Source: Candidatus Omnitrophota bacterium (lineage in GTDB: Bacteria; Omnitrophota; Gorgyraeia; Zapsychrales; Fredricksoniimonadaceae). From it: a DNA stretch of 39,444 nt. Below are positions 17,401-26,285 of this stretch, in pieces; positions within the stretch are counted from its first letter, which is position 1; the number at the start of each line of letters is the position of its first letter. The translations under genes and the position numbers were made by a program. The stretch spans positions 1 through 39,444 of the forward strand of contig JABDGZ010000015.1 of the NCBI GenBank assembly GCA_013285735.1. The letters are read 5' to 3'. Under the pieces are notes generated by a model that made no database searches, had not been told where the DNA came from, and saw nothing but the letters and a program-made list of their open reading frames with translations.

Positions 17401-18540
17401 TGGTTCAGACAACGAAAAGGTTGCAGGAAATTTTTTCACGTCGTCATCGTCAAAATTTCTAGTATCTGTTTCAATTTCTTCAGCATTTATCTTTAGCCCA
17501 CCCGAGAAATATTTCCTTGGGATGGTCTGACCATTTTGAATATCTTCCTTAATATAGTTAAAGACCCCTTTTTTGTAGGCTTTCAAATATTGTTGATAAA
17601 TGAAGTTGGCATCCATTTTATGGATTCCCGCCTGCGCGGGAATGACAAGGTTGGAGATCTTAGACTTATTACTGTAAACTTGATTTAAAAGAGCTTCTTT
17701 GAGATTTTTCTTATACCATGCAGCTAAAATCATCGAATGAAAAATTTGGCGGAGATTGGCAAAGTTTTTGCCGGTGTTGACTTCTTGTTCAAGTTGAGGA
17801 AGAACTATCTCTTTAATAATTTGAGAAGCAACTGAATGAGTCGTGTTCTGGATTCCCGCTTTCGCGGGAATGACATTGTTGATACCGGAATGTTTTTGAA
17901 GTGACAAGTAATCTTCTTCTAACATTACTTTCAAATGGCTGGCTACTACAAAAGCGGTGTTGTCGTGGACATAGACCTTGGCTTTATCGGCTACTATCCA
18001 TACCTTATTAAAGGTATTTACAGGGATTTCGCTCGTTCCAAATTGCTCTTGGGTTTTGGCATACACCTTATTCCAAAATTCACGACCTAAATTCTTCTCG
18101 GGATATATTAAAGAAGCTGTTAATTGCTTTAAGATATAGTCCTCTGCCAGCATATCACGGCCCATTTCAGTTTGGCCTAATTGGTCAGGGATAATCCGAT
18201 CCTTCTCATAAGGACTTAAGTTAACCCACAAATTATCTTCAGGGATGGTCAAAGAAGCTAAAAAATATTTAATTAACTTCTCAGATTCAGCCTTTAACTG
18301 TGGGTCACTGGCAGAAAGGCCTGAATTTCCACTATCGACTAAAAAATCAAAAAGAATTGGATTTTCAGGATGGACCCGTAAGCCTTTGACGATTACAGGG
18401 ACATACGCAGGGGTCAAATTGATCATGGTTCCAGGTGTCGGCAAACCTAAAACGGAATCAGCATGAGCTTGAGGCAGAGAGCCTAAGCTTGTTAAAAAGA
18501 AGCTAACAATAACGCTCAAACTTAAAATTTTCTTAAACAT
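14227..18540 (-). CDS. Giant modular secreted/membrane protein G2 (1437 aa), multi-TM middle
   Basis: ORF track. Signal peptide MFKKILSLSVIVSFFLTSLGSLPQAHA; N-module LPTPGTMINLTPAYVPVIVKGLRVHPENP...IPRKYFSGG; several hydrophobic segments (e.g. LWHIGGVVTIIASGIALGEF, DWPVFFTIAALATL); divergent C-module GGIDLNSKNMKMDV...INMRFDPRLIAQF. AAGGAG upstream of the ATG. Confidence 0.9.
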   Translation of the reverse strand: MFKKILSLSVIVSFFLTSLGSLPQAHADSVLGLPTPGTMINLTPAYVPVIVKGLRVHPENPILFDFLVDSGNSGLSASDPQLKAESEKLIKYFLASLTIPEDNLWVNLSPYEKDRIIPDQLGQTEMGRDMLAEDYILKQLTASLIYPEKNLGREFWNKVYAKTQEQFGTSEIPVNTFNKVWIVADKAKVYVHDNTAFVVASHLKVMLEEDYLSLQKHSGINNVIPAKAGIQNTTHSVASQIIKEIVLPQLEQEVNTGKNFANLRQIFHSMILAAWYKKNLKEALLNQVYSNKSKISNLVIPAQAGIHKMDANFIYQQYLKAYKKGVFNYIKEDIQNGQTIPRKYFSGGLKINAEEIETDTRNFDDDDVKKFPATFSLSEPTYWVTAGTPMAQTVKSPVAVTTSFTQVLTLANGSTSSQVVGSLIAHGLSVSMTTNPQVIIVAGHSMNITKSQEFEQAATQELASWGIPENMDPEDDAMIAELMQILTSPRVLSSAAHTAGIAALAIGIVNSMKDYRNGKNARTLEEKLKYYKKFRNDLWHIGGVVTIIASGIALGEFHDPRLDTSNILFNLIEIITGTKIGGGIRGYERMGDQLIAATENAIKNGTGIEDEELIKVENDVGNPKRNFFFNKTDWPVFFTIAALATLKPFNQDIPGYHQWLEQQHLALRLASNLIPVGIGGGIGAALAHFFDKYTPETGTLLSVRQKELVDYMIKNRTLKDEKGVNSFGILYGLIRRGAINKEKLEILYDIVGIRQGDITDPGLPKLLATILVKLGDEGDNLSRIYFGDHDVEDYLAKARTEQVRVTQSVTESTINEYLDDEQYPFNIRVVVGEGETLTAKWVDGRKVIVLGNQYKPSPKQIAELVQQTYHLLGGGPELQELSDRLREDFQADGIEFNDVAMTVANLIDSRTVDGLIKSLMVTQTAEVRRIKIRGNVVPEVNSTVLGSLSKYSSTQPPSEQISFWVGNSTLIKTDAVKLKEMIFDLKKLRNGEGLRYVLEIMCQLAQWQIVSDIRSSFKKRLATKLVQMILDPSLTEEQRREAQRTLSYLENSSHALSNKDVPTLDAVGVSKIAYKNAVERLASFQSAGEKFFVSRTSNHREQARSSEVSARDQVLERAQILAAASGEKVSLPRGLRARPAATKRQEARYELDERGQVKRIRVKVGYKYQDVPLLDWVDPNMPPTQVVIFTLASRNISVNPNSIHRDEAMNGTIPSDAKINITDSAGKSLGEFSVVDYSSALDLVEQAVNSFQIVSAGNREEMATALYPNMLRLGDATTPDVLKTIIRILFGNSNIQFFTTEHNFGIQYNNLSSGLRTMGKLAAELREQVKQYRQDFAQTAKTDVAMNGVVKVLVLGTLALAALVPAVRQTIQPADGGIDLNSKNMKMDVDGQTINMRFDPRLIAQFRRGDFSGVRPVIFKITPVFNIMSLMGFKVPV
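17621..17646. repeat. Palindromic dispersed repeat TGGATTCCCGCCTGCGCGGGAATGAC inside G2 (encodes VIPAQAGIH)
   Basis: Matches 24 of 26 positions with the copy at 17849-17874; ATTCCCGC...GCGGGAAT palindrome. Confidence 0.9.
17849..17874. repeat. Palindromic dispersed repeat TGGATTCCCGCTTTCGCGGGAATGAC inside G2 (encodes VIPAKAGIQ)
   Basis: Same 26-bp palindromic unit as 17621-17646. Confidence 0.9.
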
Positions 18541-18765
18541 GACAAAGGCTCCTTAGGTTTCAAATCTTTTTGGAGAATCTCTAGACGAATTAATTTATGA
18601 AAGGAATAATAACATTCAAAGAAAGCGCTAACTTAGAAAGGATAACATATATTGCGAGAATTGCAAGTTAGGCAGGCTAAAAATATATTGTATAACTTGT
18701 TTAATAACAAATAGTTATAAATATCGTAAAAAATACTCTAATTTTTTCTAAAAAATCCACCCTCT

Positions 18766-20481
18766 TTATAGCTTAACCTGTGAGACTTCCGCAGACAGAT
18801 CCGGCTGGCCAGGGTCTATATTAATTGATTTTCTATAATCAGACATCGCTTGAAGTAGATTTCCTTGGGCTAAATAGAATTTAGCCCGATCATTATACGC
18901 ATCCACATACAAGGGATTAAGCTCAATGGCTTTATTATAATCTGACAGGGCTTGCGGATAATTATGCTGCAAAAAAAAGGCTAGGCCGCGGTGATAATAG
19001 ACCTTTTCATAATATGGATTAATAGCAATAGCTTTATCATATTCAGCAATAGCCTTAACAAAATTGCCCTGTTTAGCATAGATAAGGCCACGGTCATCGA
19101 ATGGATATATAAATTCAGAAGTTATTGCAATGGCTTTATTATAATCTGACATGGCTTGTACCAAATTACCCTGGTTATAATACGCCCAACCACGATTGAT
19201 ATAGGGCCTTGCTTTATGAGGAGATTTTTGCAGCACATCCTCCCATAAAACAATTTCATTTTTCCAAATTTTATTTCTTTGATAGGTCAAAAAAGAATTA
19301 AAGGCGATAATCAACGATAGGACTATAAGCATCATTTTAAGATTATTTTTTCCAAATAAATAATAAGCGCCACTAACCAAAAACATGCAATACCCCACCA
19401 TTGGCAAATAAAGCCTGTGTTCAAAAATGACATCTGATTGCGGTAAAATACTTGATTCAGGTAAAAGGGTCAGGAAAAACCAAAATATAGAAAATGAAAT
19501 CAGCCTGTATTTTGAAAACATACGTTTGGCAAAATAAAGCATCGCTGCCAAGAATAAAAAACTAGCTGCGACGGGTATTTCAAAAAAATTCTTAAAAACA
19601 GGATAATCATAATCTAAATTCAAATTAAAAGGCAAAATAAGCAATCTAATATAGGTGATCATGACCCTGAATTGAGTCAGAAGATAATCTAGGGGCGTTA
19701 TACCCCCTTGCCCCCCTACTATAGAATGAAGCTCTTGAAACCTGGTTGACTTGGTCAACACCATTGTTTGGGGAATAATAAACAAAATCAGCCAAAGCGG
19801 ATAAAATTGAAGCCAATCGATATCTTTCTTGAGTTTTATGAAACTAATCTCATAAAGTACAATCATTAATGGCAGGGTTATGGCATTCTCTTTAGTAAAC
19901 ATTGCCAGGACAGCTATTATTAATGAAAGAATATAATAAATTCTCTCCGTTTCTGGTTTAAGGGCCAGCCTTGATTTTATATAGAAGCATAAAGACGCCA
20001 GATAAAAGAAAGCAGACAAAGAAGCTGCCCTCTGCCAAATATAGGTTACTGCTTCAATTTGAACCGGATGGCTTACAAATATCAACCCTGCCAATAAGGC
20101 AATAATATCGCAATAACGGGCAATTTTTTCTTCCTTCATGACTGGAGTTAAAAAAGTCAATCGAACCAGCCACCAGACCAAGATGGCTGTCCCAATATGA
20201 ATTGTCATATTAAAAAGATGATAATCAAACACATTGAGCTTGGAAAAATGATAATTAAAGGCTATTGAGAGAAAGGTAATAAAACGACAGGGACAGACAT
20301 TCCAGATATCAAGCAGATGATGGATATTTCTGATGGCAAAATTATTAACTATATAGGCGTCATCATCAAAGTGAAACGAACAAAAAAAGGTATTGGAATA
20401 AACAATACCCCCTAAAGCCACGATAGCCAATATTGAAAGCACCTTAATATGTAATGACTTCAAAACTAAATTCACTTTCAA
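18766..20481 (-). CDS. Polytopic membrane protein with C-terminal TPRs (TMTC / mannosyltransferase-like)
   Basis: FHFDDDAYIVNNFAIRN, NVFDYHLFNMTIHIGTAILVWWL, SHPVQIEAVTYIWQRAASLSAFFYL, EHRLYLPMVGYCMF, then four TPRs (e.g. ARPYINRGWAYYNQGNLVQAMSDYNKAIAI). Confidence 0.82.
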   Translation of the reverse strand: MKVNLVLKSLHIKVLSILAIVALGGIVYSNTFFCSFHFDDDAYIVNNFAIRNIHHLLDIWNVCPCRFITFLSIAFNYHFSKLNVFDYHLFNMTIHIGTAILVWWLVRLTFLTPVMKEEKIARYCDIIALLAGLIFVSHPVQIEAVTYIWQRAASLSAFFYLASLCFYIKSRLALKPETERIYYILSLIIAVLAMFTKENAITLPLMIVLYEISFIKLKKDIDWLQFYPLWLILFIIPQTMVLTKSTRFQELHSIVGGQGGITPLDYLLTQFRVMITYIRLLILPFNLNLDYDYPVFKNFFEIPVAASFLFLAAMLYFAKRMFSKYRLISFSIFWFFLTLLPESSILPQSDVIFEHRLYLPMVGYCMFLVSGAYYLFGKNNLKMMLIVLSLIIAFNSFLTYQRNKIWKNEIVLWEDVLQKSPHKARPYINRGWAYYNQGNLVQAMSDYNKAIAITSEFIYPFDDRGLIYAKQGNFVKAIAEYDKAIAINPYYEKVYYHRGLAFFLQHNYPQALSDYNKAIELNPLYVDAYNDRAKFYLAQGNLLQAMSDYRKSINIDPGQPDLSAEVSQVKL

Positions 20482-21338
20482 TTAGGATTTCCTGTAGCGA
20501 TAAAATTGACGATCCGCTCGCCGGATTTATCTCCCTTACGATCCAAATAGGAAATAACTCCTTCATGCGTCCTGCCCTGTGCGGGCAGCACGGCAACAGT
20601 ATCACCAGTTTCTCTTAATTTCTTTGCAAACTGCTCCGTATAATATCTTCCGCCTGGATGAAAGGTGTAGACCAGCAAGAACGGCGGGTAATGACTGTCT
20701 TTGTGCACCAACAGTGTCGGCGAGAACTCAGCAGCGTGAGCGCCAAAGGCAACGACCCACATTCCCAATAGCGCTGGTTGTAAGACAATAAAAAAACTGT
20801 GTATTTGTGAAGCAGCATTATACCCTGCACCATCGAGGCCGATGACCCCGGCTATATCTGCATTGCTTCTGCCATACGGTTTAAGGTAGTGCGGATCAAC
20901 AGTTACCAATGACACGGTATTCCCACCCGACGACCATCCCATCAGATAGAGCTGTTTAGGGTCGCCGCCATAACTGGGACCATTGCGCACCATCCAGTCC
21001 ACAGCACCAGCCACATCCTCAGCAGCCTTGCCAGCCCCTGCTCCCAGGCGATAATCCGTCGAGGCAAGAATAAAACCATGGCGCCGGGCCAAATCCGGCA
21101 ATTCGTTAACATCGCTCTTATCAAAAAGGGTCCAGGCACCGCCATGCACATAAAGCAGCATGGGGGCCTTCTGCAAACCTGCTTGAGGATAAATATCCAA
21201 ACGCTGATAATTATGAGGCCCAAAGGACATTTCTTTGGCACCCGGTGGTGAAGCAAGAGCTTGTAAGGGTATTGTTGCTGCGGCTACGATAAAAGCCATC
21301 AAAAAAACCAACGCACGCTTGTAAAGAAAATTTGCCAT
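20478..21338 (-). CDS. Alpha/beta hydrolase (esterase-like)
   Basis: LLYVHGGAWTLF (oxyanion HGG), LYLMGWSSGGNTVSLV (nucleophile elbow), signal peptide. Confidence 0.85.
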   Translation of the reverse strand: MANFLYKRALVFLMAFIVAAATIPLQALASPPGAKEMSFGPHNYQRLDIYPQAGLQKAPMLLYVHGGAWTLFDKSDVNELPDLARRHGFILASTDYRLGAGAGKAAEDVAGAVDWMVRNGPSYGGDPKQLYLMGWSSGGNTVSLVTVDPHYLKPYGRSNADIAGVIGLDGAGYNAASQIHSFFIVLQPALLGMWVVAFGAHAAEFSPTLLVHKDSHYPPFLLVYTFHPGGRYYTEQFAKKLRETGDTVAVLPAQGRTHEGVISYLDRKGDKSGERIVNFIATGNPN

Positions 21339-21381
21339 ATTTTCTATCTCATTATTAATTAGTATTAAGTCTCACTAATAT

Positions 21382-21666
21382 TTAAATAAATTGCAGACCG
21401 CAAACAATGCACTCAACCTTGCCCTTCATCACTTTCTGATACCATCTCATAATAGCTTTTTTAGGGCCAAAGGGTAATTGCTTGCCCATCAATGGTTCTA
21501 TGTTAAAAATACATTCATCCGGAGGATCAAAAGACGTATCTGTTATTAATTTAACACCATTCGTGCTTATATCTAATACAATGCCTTCACCTGAAGCCCC
21601 GCCTTCAACGCTCCAGCGTACAGGTAAATCATCCTTAATCCGAAAATGTTGACGGCCTCCAGACAT
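21382..21666 (-). CDS. PilZ-domain protein
   Basis: RQHFRIKDDLPVRWSVEGGASGEGIVLDISTNGVKLITDTSF. Confidence 0.7.
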   Translation of the reverse strand: MSGGRQHFRIKDDLPVRWSVEGGASGEGIVLDISTNGVKLITDTSFDPPDECIFNIEPLMGKQLPFGPKKAIMRWYQKVMKGKVECIVCGLQFI

Positions 21667-21671
21667 AACCT

Positions 21672-22088
21672 TTACCTCTTTTTATTTTTCTTAACTGCCG
21701 GTTTCTTTTTTACCGTGACAGCCTTCTTCTTTGCCTTAACTGATGGCTTGGGGGTATTACTTTCTTTAATGATTGGCGCTTGAGGCAATACAATCTCACG
21801 AGGTTTATCTTCAAGCTTTATCCCTGACATGCTGATCACTTTTCGACGAGAAAAACAGTCTTTGCAATATACTGGACGGTCTGCGCTCGGTTTAAAGGGA
21901 ATGGTGCATTCTTTTTTACAATCAGCGCAAATTGCTGTATGCATCATCCTTTCCTTAATAACCGGCTTGGGGACGGGTTTAATTTCTGGCAAAGATCGAT
22001 GGATTAACGTATCCACCTTTTTATCAAGCGCAATAAGCTGCGTTTGTATTTTATTAATTAAATTCAGGACATCTATTTCATTTTTCAT
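21672..22088 (-). CDS. CxxC-x17-CxxC zinc-binding domain protein with basic tail
   Basis: HTAICADCKKECTIPFKPSADRPVYCKDCFSRRK; Lys-rich C-terminus. Confidence 0.75.
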   Translation of the reverse strand: MKNEIDVLNLINKIQTQLIALDKKVDTLIHRSLPEIKPVPKPVIKERMMHTAICADCKKECTIPFKPSADRPVYCKDCFSRRKVISMSGIKLEDKPREIVLPQAPIIKESNTPKPSVKAKKKAVTVKKKPAVKKNKKR

Positions 22089-22108
22089 TTTTCTCCTTTT
22101 ATTATTCC

Positions 22109-22642
22109 CTAATCCCTATATTTCTTAGCCTTAAGAATATTAATAATGGTAGGATTTACCGTGCCCCCTAATTGCTGTATTTTAATGACGTCCTTCCAGG
22201 CCCTGTCACCATTACCTACTTTAAAATAAGCGCTCATCCGGCTATAGTAAAATTTTATATTTTTAGGATCTAGCTCAATGGCATTGCTATAGTCAAAAAT
22301 GGCTTGGGTATATTTTTTCCTATAAAAATAGGCTATGCCGCGCACATGATAGGCTGCTGCATAGTTTGGATCAATTTCTATGGCCTTATCAAGATCAGCA
22401 ATGGCTAATTTATATTTTCTTATTTCAATATAAACATAACCTCTATTGTAATAGGCATCTGCATAATCAGGATTGGCCTTAAGAGCTTTTGTGTAGTAAG
22501 CAATGGCCTCTTTATATTTTTCCTGCTTACCGCTCACATTGCCTAAATGCACGTATTCTTCTGAAGTTTCTGCACGAACAGTTGTCAAATTTAAAAGCAG
22601 CAAACTAAAGAAGACACCCAAAATTAAATAGCCTTTCTTCAT
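22109..22642 (-). CDS. Secreted TPR-repeat protein
   Basis: Signal peptide plus three TPRs (YADAYYNRGYVYIEIRKYKLAIADLDKAIEIDPN). Confidence 0.88.
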   Translation of the reverse strand: MKKGYLILGVFFSLLLLNLTTVRAETSEEYVHLGNVSGKQEKYKEAIAYYTKALKANPDYADAYYNRGYVYIEIRKYKLAIADLDKAIEIDPNYAAAYHVRGIAYFYRKKYTQAIFDYSNAIELDPKNIKFYYSRMSAYFKVGNGDRAWKDVIKIQQLGGTVNPTIINILKAKKYRD

Positions 22643-22660
22643 CCATTACTCCTTATCCTA

Positions 22661-23416
22661 TTAAAACCCCAGAGCGTAAACACGGCTGTATTTTTTTATC
22701 AAGAATCTTAATGGAAAAATTAAAAAACCACCCAAACCCACCATCAATACGCCTACCAATGCCCTGGAATGAACCCATTGTTCTAAAGAAAAAGTGAAAT
22801 TAAAAAACGGATTTGGCAACCATCCAGGCTTACTGCATGCTAACCAATAATTGAACAGATAGGTTGGACATTCGCTAAAAACACAAATATTATCGAATGG
22901 GCTGCGCAGGTAAAATTGAAGCTTGCTGATTTCTTTCTTTTCGTGCAATACACAAAGGATTTTCTTAATATAAAATCGATGCTGAATAATCCCTTTATAC
23001 AAACCTATGGTGGAGGTGCATAACAACCAAAAAAGCCAGCCCTGCGTTAAGGAAGTTTTACCTATCAATATGAGATAAAGCCCGCTGGTGATCGTCATAA
23101 TACCTGCCGACGGAGCTATATAATGGGTCAGGATATAGCGAATCATAAATATTCTTTGAAAAAGAGATTCGTCTTTTATTATCCTGTCTTGATCCCGCGT
23201 CTTAAACAGACACCATCCATTGAGACTAAGTTCCGGGATTTCAAAAAATAGGCCTAGAGTCAGGAAGCTAATATAATGAATCAATAAACCAACTTTAAAA
23301 GACGGATTGACCCCAAAAACAGGAATGAAAACTATTCCACTGATCAACAGAAACGTTAGCGGAATAATGACCTCTGACTTGTTTAAAATTGAATTTTCTT
23401 TAAATGATATCATCAA
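22661..23416 (-). CDS. Hypothetical polytopic membrane protein
   Basis: ORF track, 251 aa with several hydrophobic segments; no family recognised. Confidence 0.6.
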   Translation of the reverse strand: MMISFKENSILNKSEVIIPLTFLLISGIVFIPVFGVNPSFKVGLLIHYISFLTLGLFFEIPELSLNGWCLFKTRDQDRIIKDESLFQRIFMIRYILTHYIAPSAGIMTITSGLYLILIGKTSLTQGWLFWLLCTSTIGLYKGIIQHRFYIKKILCVLHEKKEISKLQFYLRSPFDNICVFSECPTYLFNYWLACSKPGWLPNPFFNFTFSLEQWVHSRALVGVLMVGLGGFLIFPLRFLIKKYSRVYALGF

Positions 23417-23838
23417 TTACTTCTAATTAATTCAGCTAATTTTTGTATATCCTTATCTATTTCATTTTTTGTAAATGCCTCTGTACTTCCATTGACCAAG
23501 TCAATGCGGGTTCTTCCCACGCCGACATTGGTGTATTTTAAAATGATCCTATACGCATGTGCATGTGCCTTATCAACTAACAAGGCATTCCCAAAATCAA
23601 TATCTTTGACAAGGACCAAATACCCTTGGGCAGGATTAGAATATAAAATCTTATTATAACCAACAGTACTTAACTGCTGATTGACTATATCCTTTAGCGT
23701 CTCCAAATCACCTTCTTTAACAATCACCACACTATGCCTGGCAGCAACGGATTCGTTGTAGGCGTTAATATACTTATTAGTGGTAGACGCACAACCCATT
23801 ATCCCTACAGATAAACATAGCAAGAGCAGCCTATTCAT
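23413..23838 (-). CDS. Hypothetical lipoprotein
   Basis: MNRLLLLCLSVGIMGCAS lipobox; 141 aa. Confidence 0.65.
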   Translation of the reverse strand: MNRLLLLCLSVGIMGCASTTNKYINAYNESVAARHSVVIVKEGDLETLKDIVNQQLSTVGYNKILYSNPAQGYLVLVKDIDFGNALLVDKAHAHAYRIILKYTNVGVGRTRIDLVNGSTEAFTKNEIDKDIQKLAELIRSN

Positions 23839-23860
23839 AAAATTCTCAACTTTCTTTTTC

Positions 23861-24625
23861 TTACGCCGGTGTTTTCACATTTCCCAGTGTACGGTTGAAC
23901 AAGTCAAAAAGTTTATTCCAATGCCGTTTAAGCGCAACTCCATTATATGCAGGCAGGTCAGCCATTGTAAATCCGTGGGCAGCACCGCTATAAAGTTCCG
24001 CCTCATACCGAAGACCAGCCTGGTCCAAGGCCTTGCGCAGGCGTTCTATCTGCTCAGGCGGCATATTTTTATCATTATCTGCGTGAGCAATATAAACTTG
24101 GGCTTTAATCTGACTAAGAAGTAAGTGCGGACTGTTAGGCGTATCTGTTGCCAGATTACCTGCATGAAAACTGGCGGCCGCAGCGATTCGATCAGGATAA
24201 GCGGCAGCAGCCCGTATCGCTAATCCACCGCCCATGCAATAACCTGTAACGCCAATTTTACCTGGCAGCACTTGTTTTTGTTGGGCTAGAAAATCAAGAA
24301 ACACGGCTGTATCCCGTATTCCAAATTCAGGATTATAACTCTGAAACAAAGGCATGAGCTGTTTAGCTGCCTCAGGCATATCCTCAGGGCGTATTGGAAA
24401 TTTTAAATCCACCATCGGGGAACGTCGGACACGGTAAAACAAATTTGGCAAAAGAACATAATACCCATGAGAGGCAATTTCTTTTGCCATTGCATAAAGG
24501 TAATCTCTCAACCCAAAAGCATCCATCAAAAACAAAACAGCAGGATACGGGCCGTTGCCTTCCGGATGGGCGATAAAAACATCGCAATCACCATCCTGAG
24601 TTTTTATATCTATGTTTAAAGCCAT
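23861..24625 (-). CDS. Dienelactone hydrolase family protein
   Basis: AVLFLMDAFGLRDYLYAMAKEIASHGYYVLLPNLFYR, KIGVTGYCMGGGLAIRAAA, YSGAAHGFTMAD. Confidence 0.92.
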   Translation of the reverse strand: MALNIDIKTQDGDCDVFIAHPEGNGPYPAVLFLMDAFGLRDYLYAMAKEIASHGYYVLLPNLFYRVRRSPMVDLKFPIRPEDMPEAAKQLMPLFQSYNPEFGIRDTAVFLDFLAQQKQVLPGKIGVTGYCMGGGLAIRAAAAYPDRIAAAASFHAGNLATDTPNSPHLLLSQIKAQVYIAHADNDKNMPPEQIERLRKALDQAGLRYEAELYSGAAHGFTMADLPAYNGVALKRHWNKLFDLFNRTLGNVKTPA

Positions 24626-25011
24626 GATTTTGATTTATTAATAATGCTTTCAAGTATCTCTCCAGCATTACTTTTACCACTCAAATAACCTACACGTACG
24701 TCGATCCTGGTACCATTTCCGTCAATAGGCCGCAAATCAACCCAGACCTGTTTGCCTGCTGGATCTTTGGCCAAAATTTGGATAACATCAGGAGCATCGG
24801 TTTCTTTATAAACAACTATACTCATGTCCCCTAGAGCAGCTTTAGTTGATTTAGCTACCTTGATAATCGGGACATTAATCTCCTGGGTAACTTTGTCAGA
24901 AAGCCACTTGGCAGTTCCAGCACCTGCAGCTCCTGCCGCTAAAAATATGCACCCACTAAAATTAGCAACAGCGACTAATAATACAATCATCATCAATAAT
25001 TTTCTAAACAT
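24616..25011 (-). CDS. DUF3568-like lipoprotein
   Basis: LLVAVANFSGCIFLAAGAAGAGTAKWLSDKVTQEINVPIIKVAKSTKAAL...RIDVRVGYLSGKSNAGEILESI. Confidence 0.65.
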   Translation of the reverse strand: MFRKLLMMIVLLVAVANFSGCIFLAAGAAGAGTAKWLSDKVTQEINVPIIKVAKSTKAALGDMSIVVYKETDAPDVIQILAKDPAGKQVWVDLRPIDGNGTRIDVRVGYLSGKSNAGEILESIINKSKSWL

Positions 25012-25029
25012 ATTTATCTCCCCTAAGCT

Positions 25030-25395
25030 TTATTGAGTTGGCGGTAACACAGTAAACACAACTGCCTGGCCCGAACAAGCATATCTTCCCCACCCTACAT
25101 AAACCATCCTGACCATGATCACTGCATTAGCACCCATCGCTTTTGCATTACTTGACATGATCTTGATCGGCCTTAAAGAAGCATCAGCAGTATCATCAAA
25201 ATAAGTTGCTGTATATTCCGCAGAAACAGGCCCCACATAACGATAGCTGTATTGTGAAGGTGGAATGCCCTTATATAATGGCACGCCTTCTTCTTTAATA
25301 AATTCTCTTAGATCAGACATCTGATTATAGTTTAACGTATTACATCCACTCACACAAAACACGCCCATCAAAAGTAAAAATACACGCATTTTCAT
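25030..25395 (-). CDS. Hypothetical lipoprotein
   Basis: MKMRVFLLLMGVFCVSGCNTL lipobox, 121 aa. Confidence 0.62.
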   Translation of the reverse strand: MKMRVFLLLMGVFCVSGCNTLNYNQMSDLREFIKEEGVPLYKGIPPSQYSYRYVGPVSAEYTATYFDDTADASLRPIKIMSSNAKAMGANAVIMVRMVYVGWGRYACSGQAVVFTVLPPTQ

Positions 25396-25472
25396 TTGAG
25401 TAAACCTCCAATATGATGTTTATTTTGAACGTTTTTGTATTTTAACACGAAAGGATAAACTTTTTAAAATAT

Positions 25473-26285
25473 TTAAGATAAACCTAAAAACTTCCGCAGA
25501 TTCACGACTGGCTGGATATTAATGATCACCGGAACAAATCCTGGGGCATTTTTTAATTGGGCAAGCATGGCAGAGTCAAGATGGAACTTAATACCTTCTC
25601 CGAATTCTCCTGTCGAGGCCCCTGTTTTCACCTGTAAATGCATCTGTGCCGGAGTTAGGTCGATACCACCGTTTTCTAATTGAGCATGCATCATCTTATC
25701 ACGACTCACTCCTGCATCATTTATTGGATTTGCAGCATCAACTGCTTCTTTAAATAATCTATAAAAATTATTCTTACCTCTTTCAAATTCAATGTAGCCA
25801 TGACTTATTCCATTAAATCCTCTCAACCTCAACATAGCGTTAACAATGTTCATAATCAACGCATTGTTTACATTACTCGGACCAAAAGGAAGATCCCTTA
25901 TCGTTTCGTAATAATAGCTCACTATACTCTCGACAATCTCTTCCCTTGTAGCATCTGGGGATAATTTGATGCAATCAGAAAATTTAACAAAACTGGTGGA
26001 TAATCTTTCTTCTCTAAACTCCTTGGTCATGTCGCGCATCCCTGCCACTACTTCAGAAACCCACTCTTTCTTTTCCTTAACCCCATAATACTTTTTTTCA
26101 CCACTTTTACTATATCCCATGTATACAGTTTCTTGATCTGGCGTACCAATCAATTGCACCCTATGCACAGCATTTAAAAAATCCCGATATTCCTCCTCAT
26201 TGATTCCCTCAGTGATAGCTTTATGAATAAAGGCTAAGATACGTTCTCTCACAGCCAATTGATTCAAATAATAATTCACCTGCAC
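25473..26285 (-). CDS. C-terminal part of giant modular protein G3, separated by an apparent frameshift
   Basis: GTG-start ORF with no evident SD and no signal peptide, overlapping the end of the 26276-29269 ORF by 10 bp in another frame. Ends in the shared C-module GGIDLTPAQMHLQVK...GIKFHLDSAMLAQLKNAPGFVPVIINIQPVVNLRKFLGLS. Confidence 0.75.
   Translation of the reverse strand: MQVNYYLNQLAVRERILAFIHKAITEGINEEEYRDFLNAVHRVQLIGTPDQETVYMGYSKSGEKKYYGVKEKKEWVSEVVAGMRDMTKEFREERLSTSFVKFSDCIKLSPDATREEIVESIVSYYYETIRDLPFGPSNVNNALIMNIVNAMLRLRGFNGISHGYIEFERGKNNFYRLFKEAVDAANPINDAGVSRDKMMHAQLENGGIDLTPAQMHLQVKTGASTGEFGEGIKFHLDSAMLAQLKNAPGFVPVIINIQPVVNLRKFLGLS

Larger units (their letters stand above)
17500..18540 (-). 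other. Conserved N-terminal module of G2 (approximate limits)
   Basis: By-eye alignment with G1 and G3; contains two in-frame palindromic repeat copies. Confidence 0.8.
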
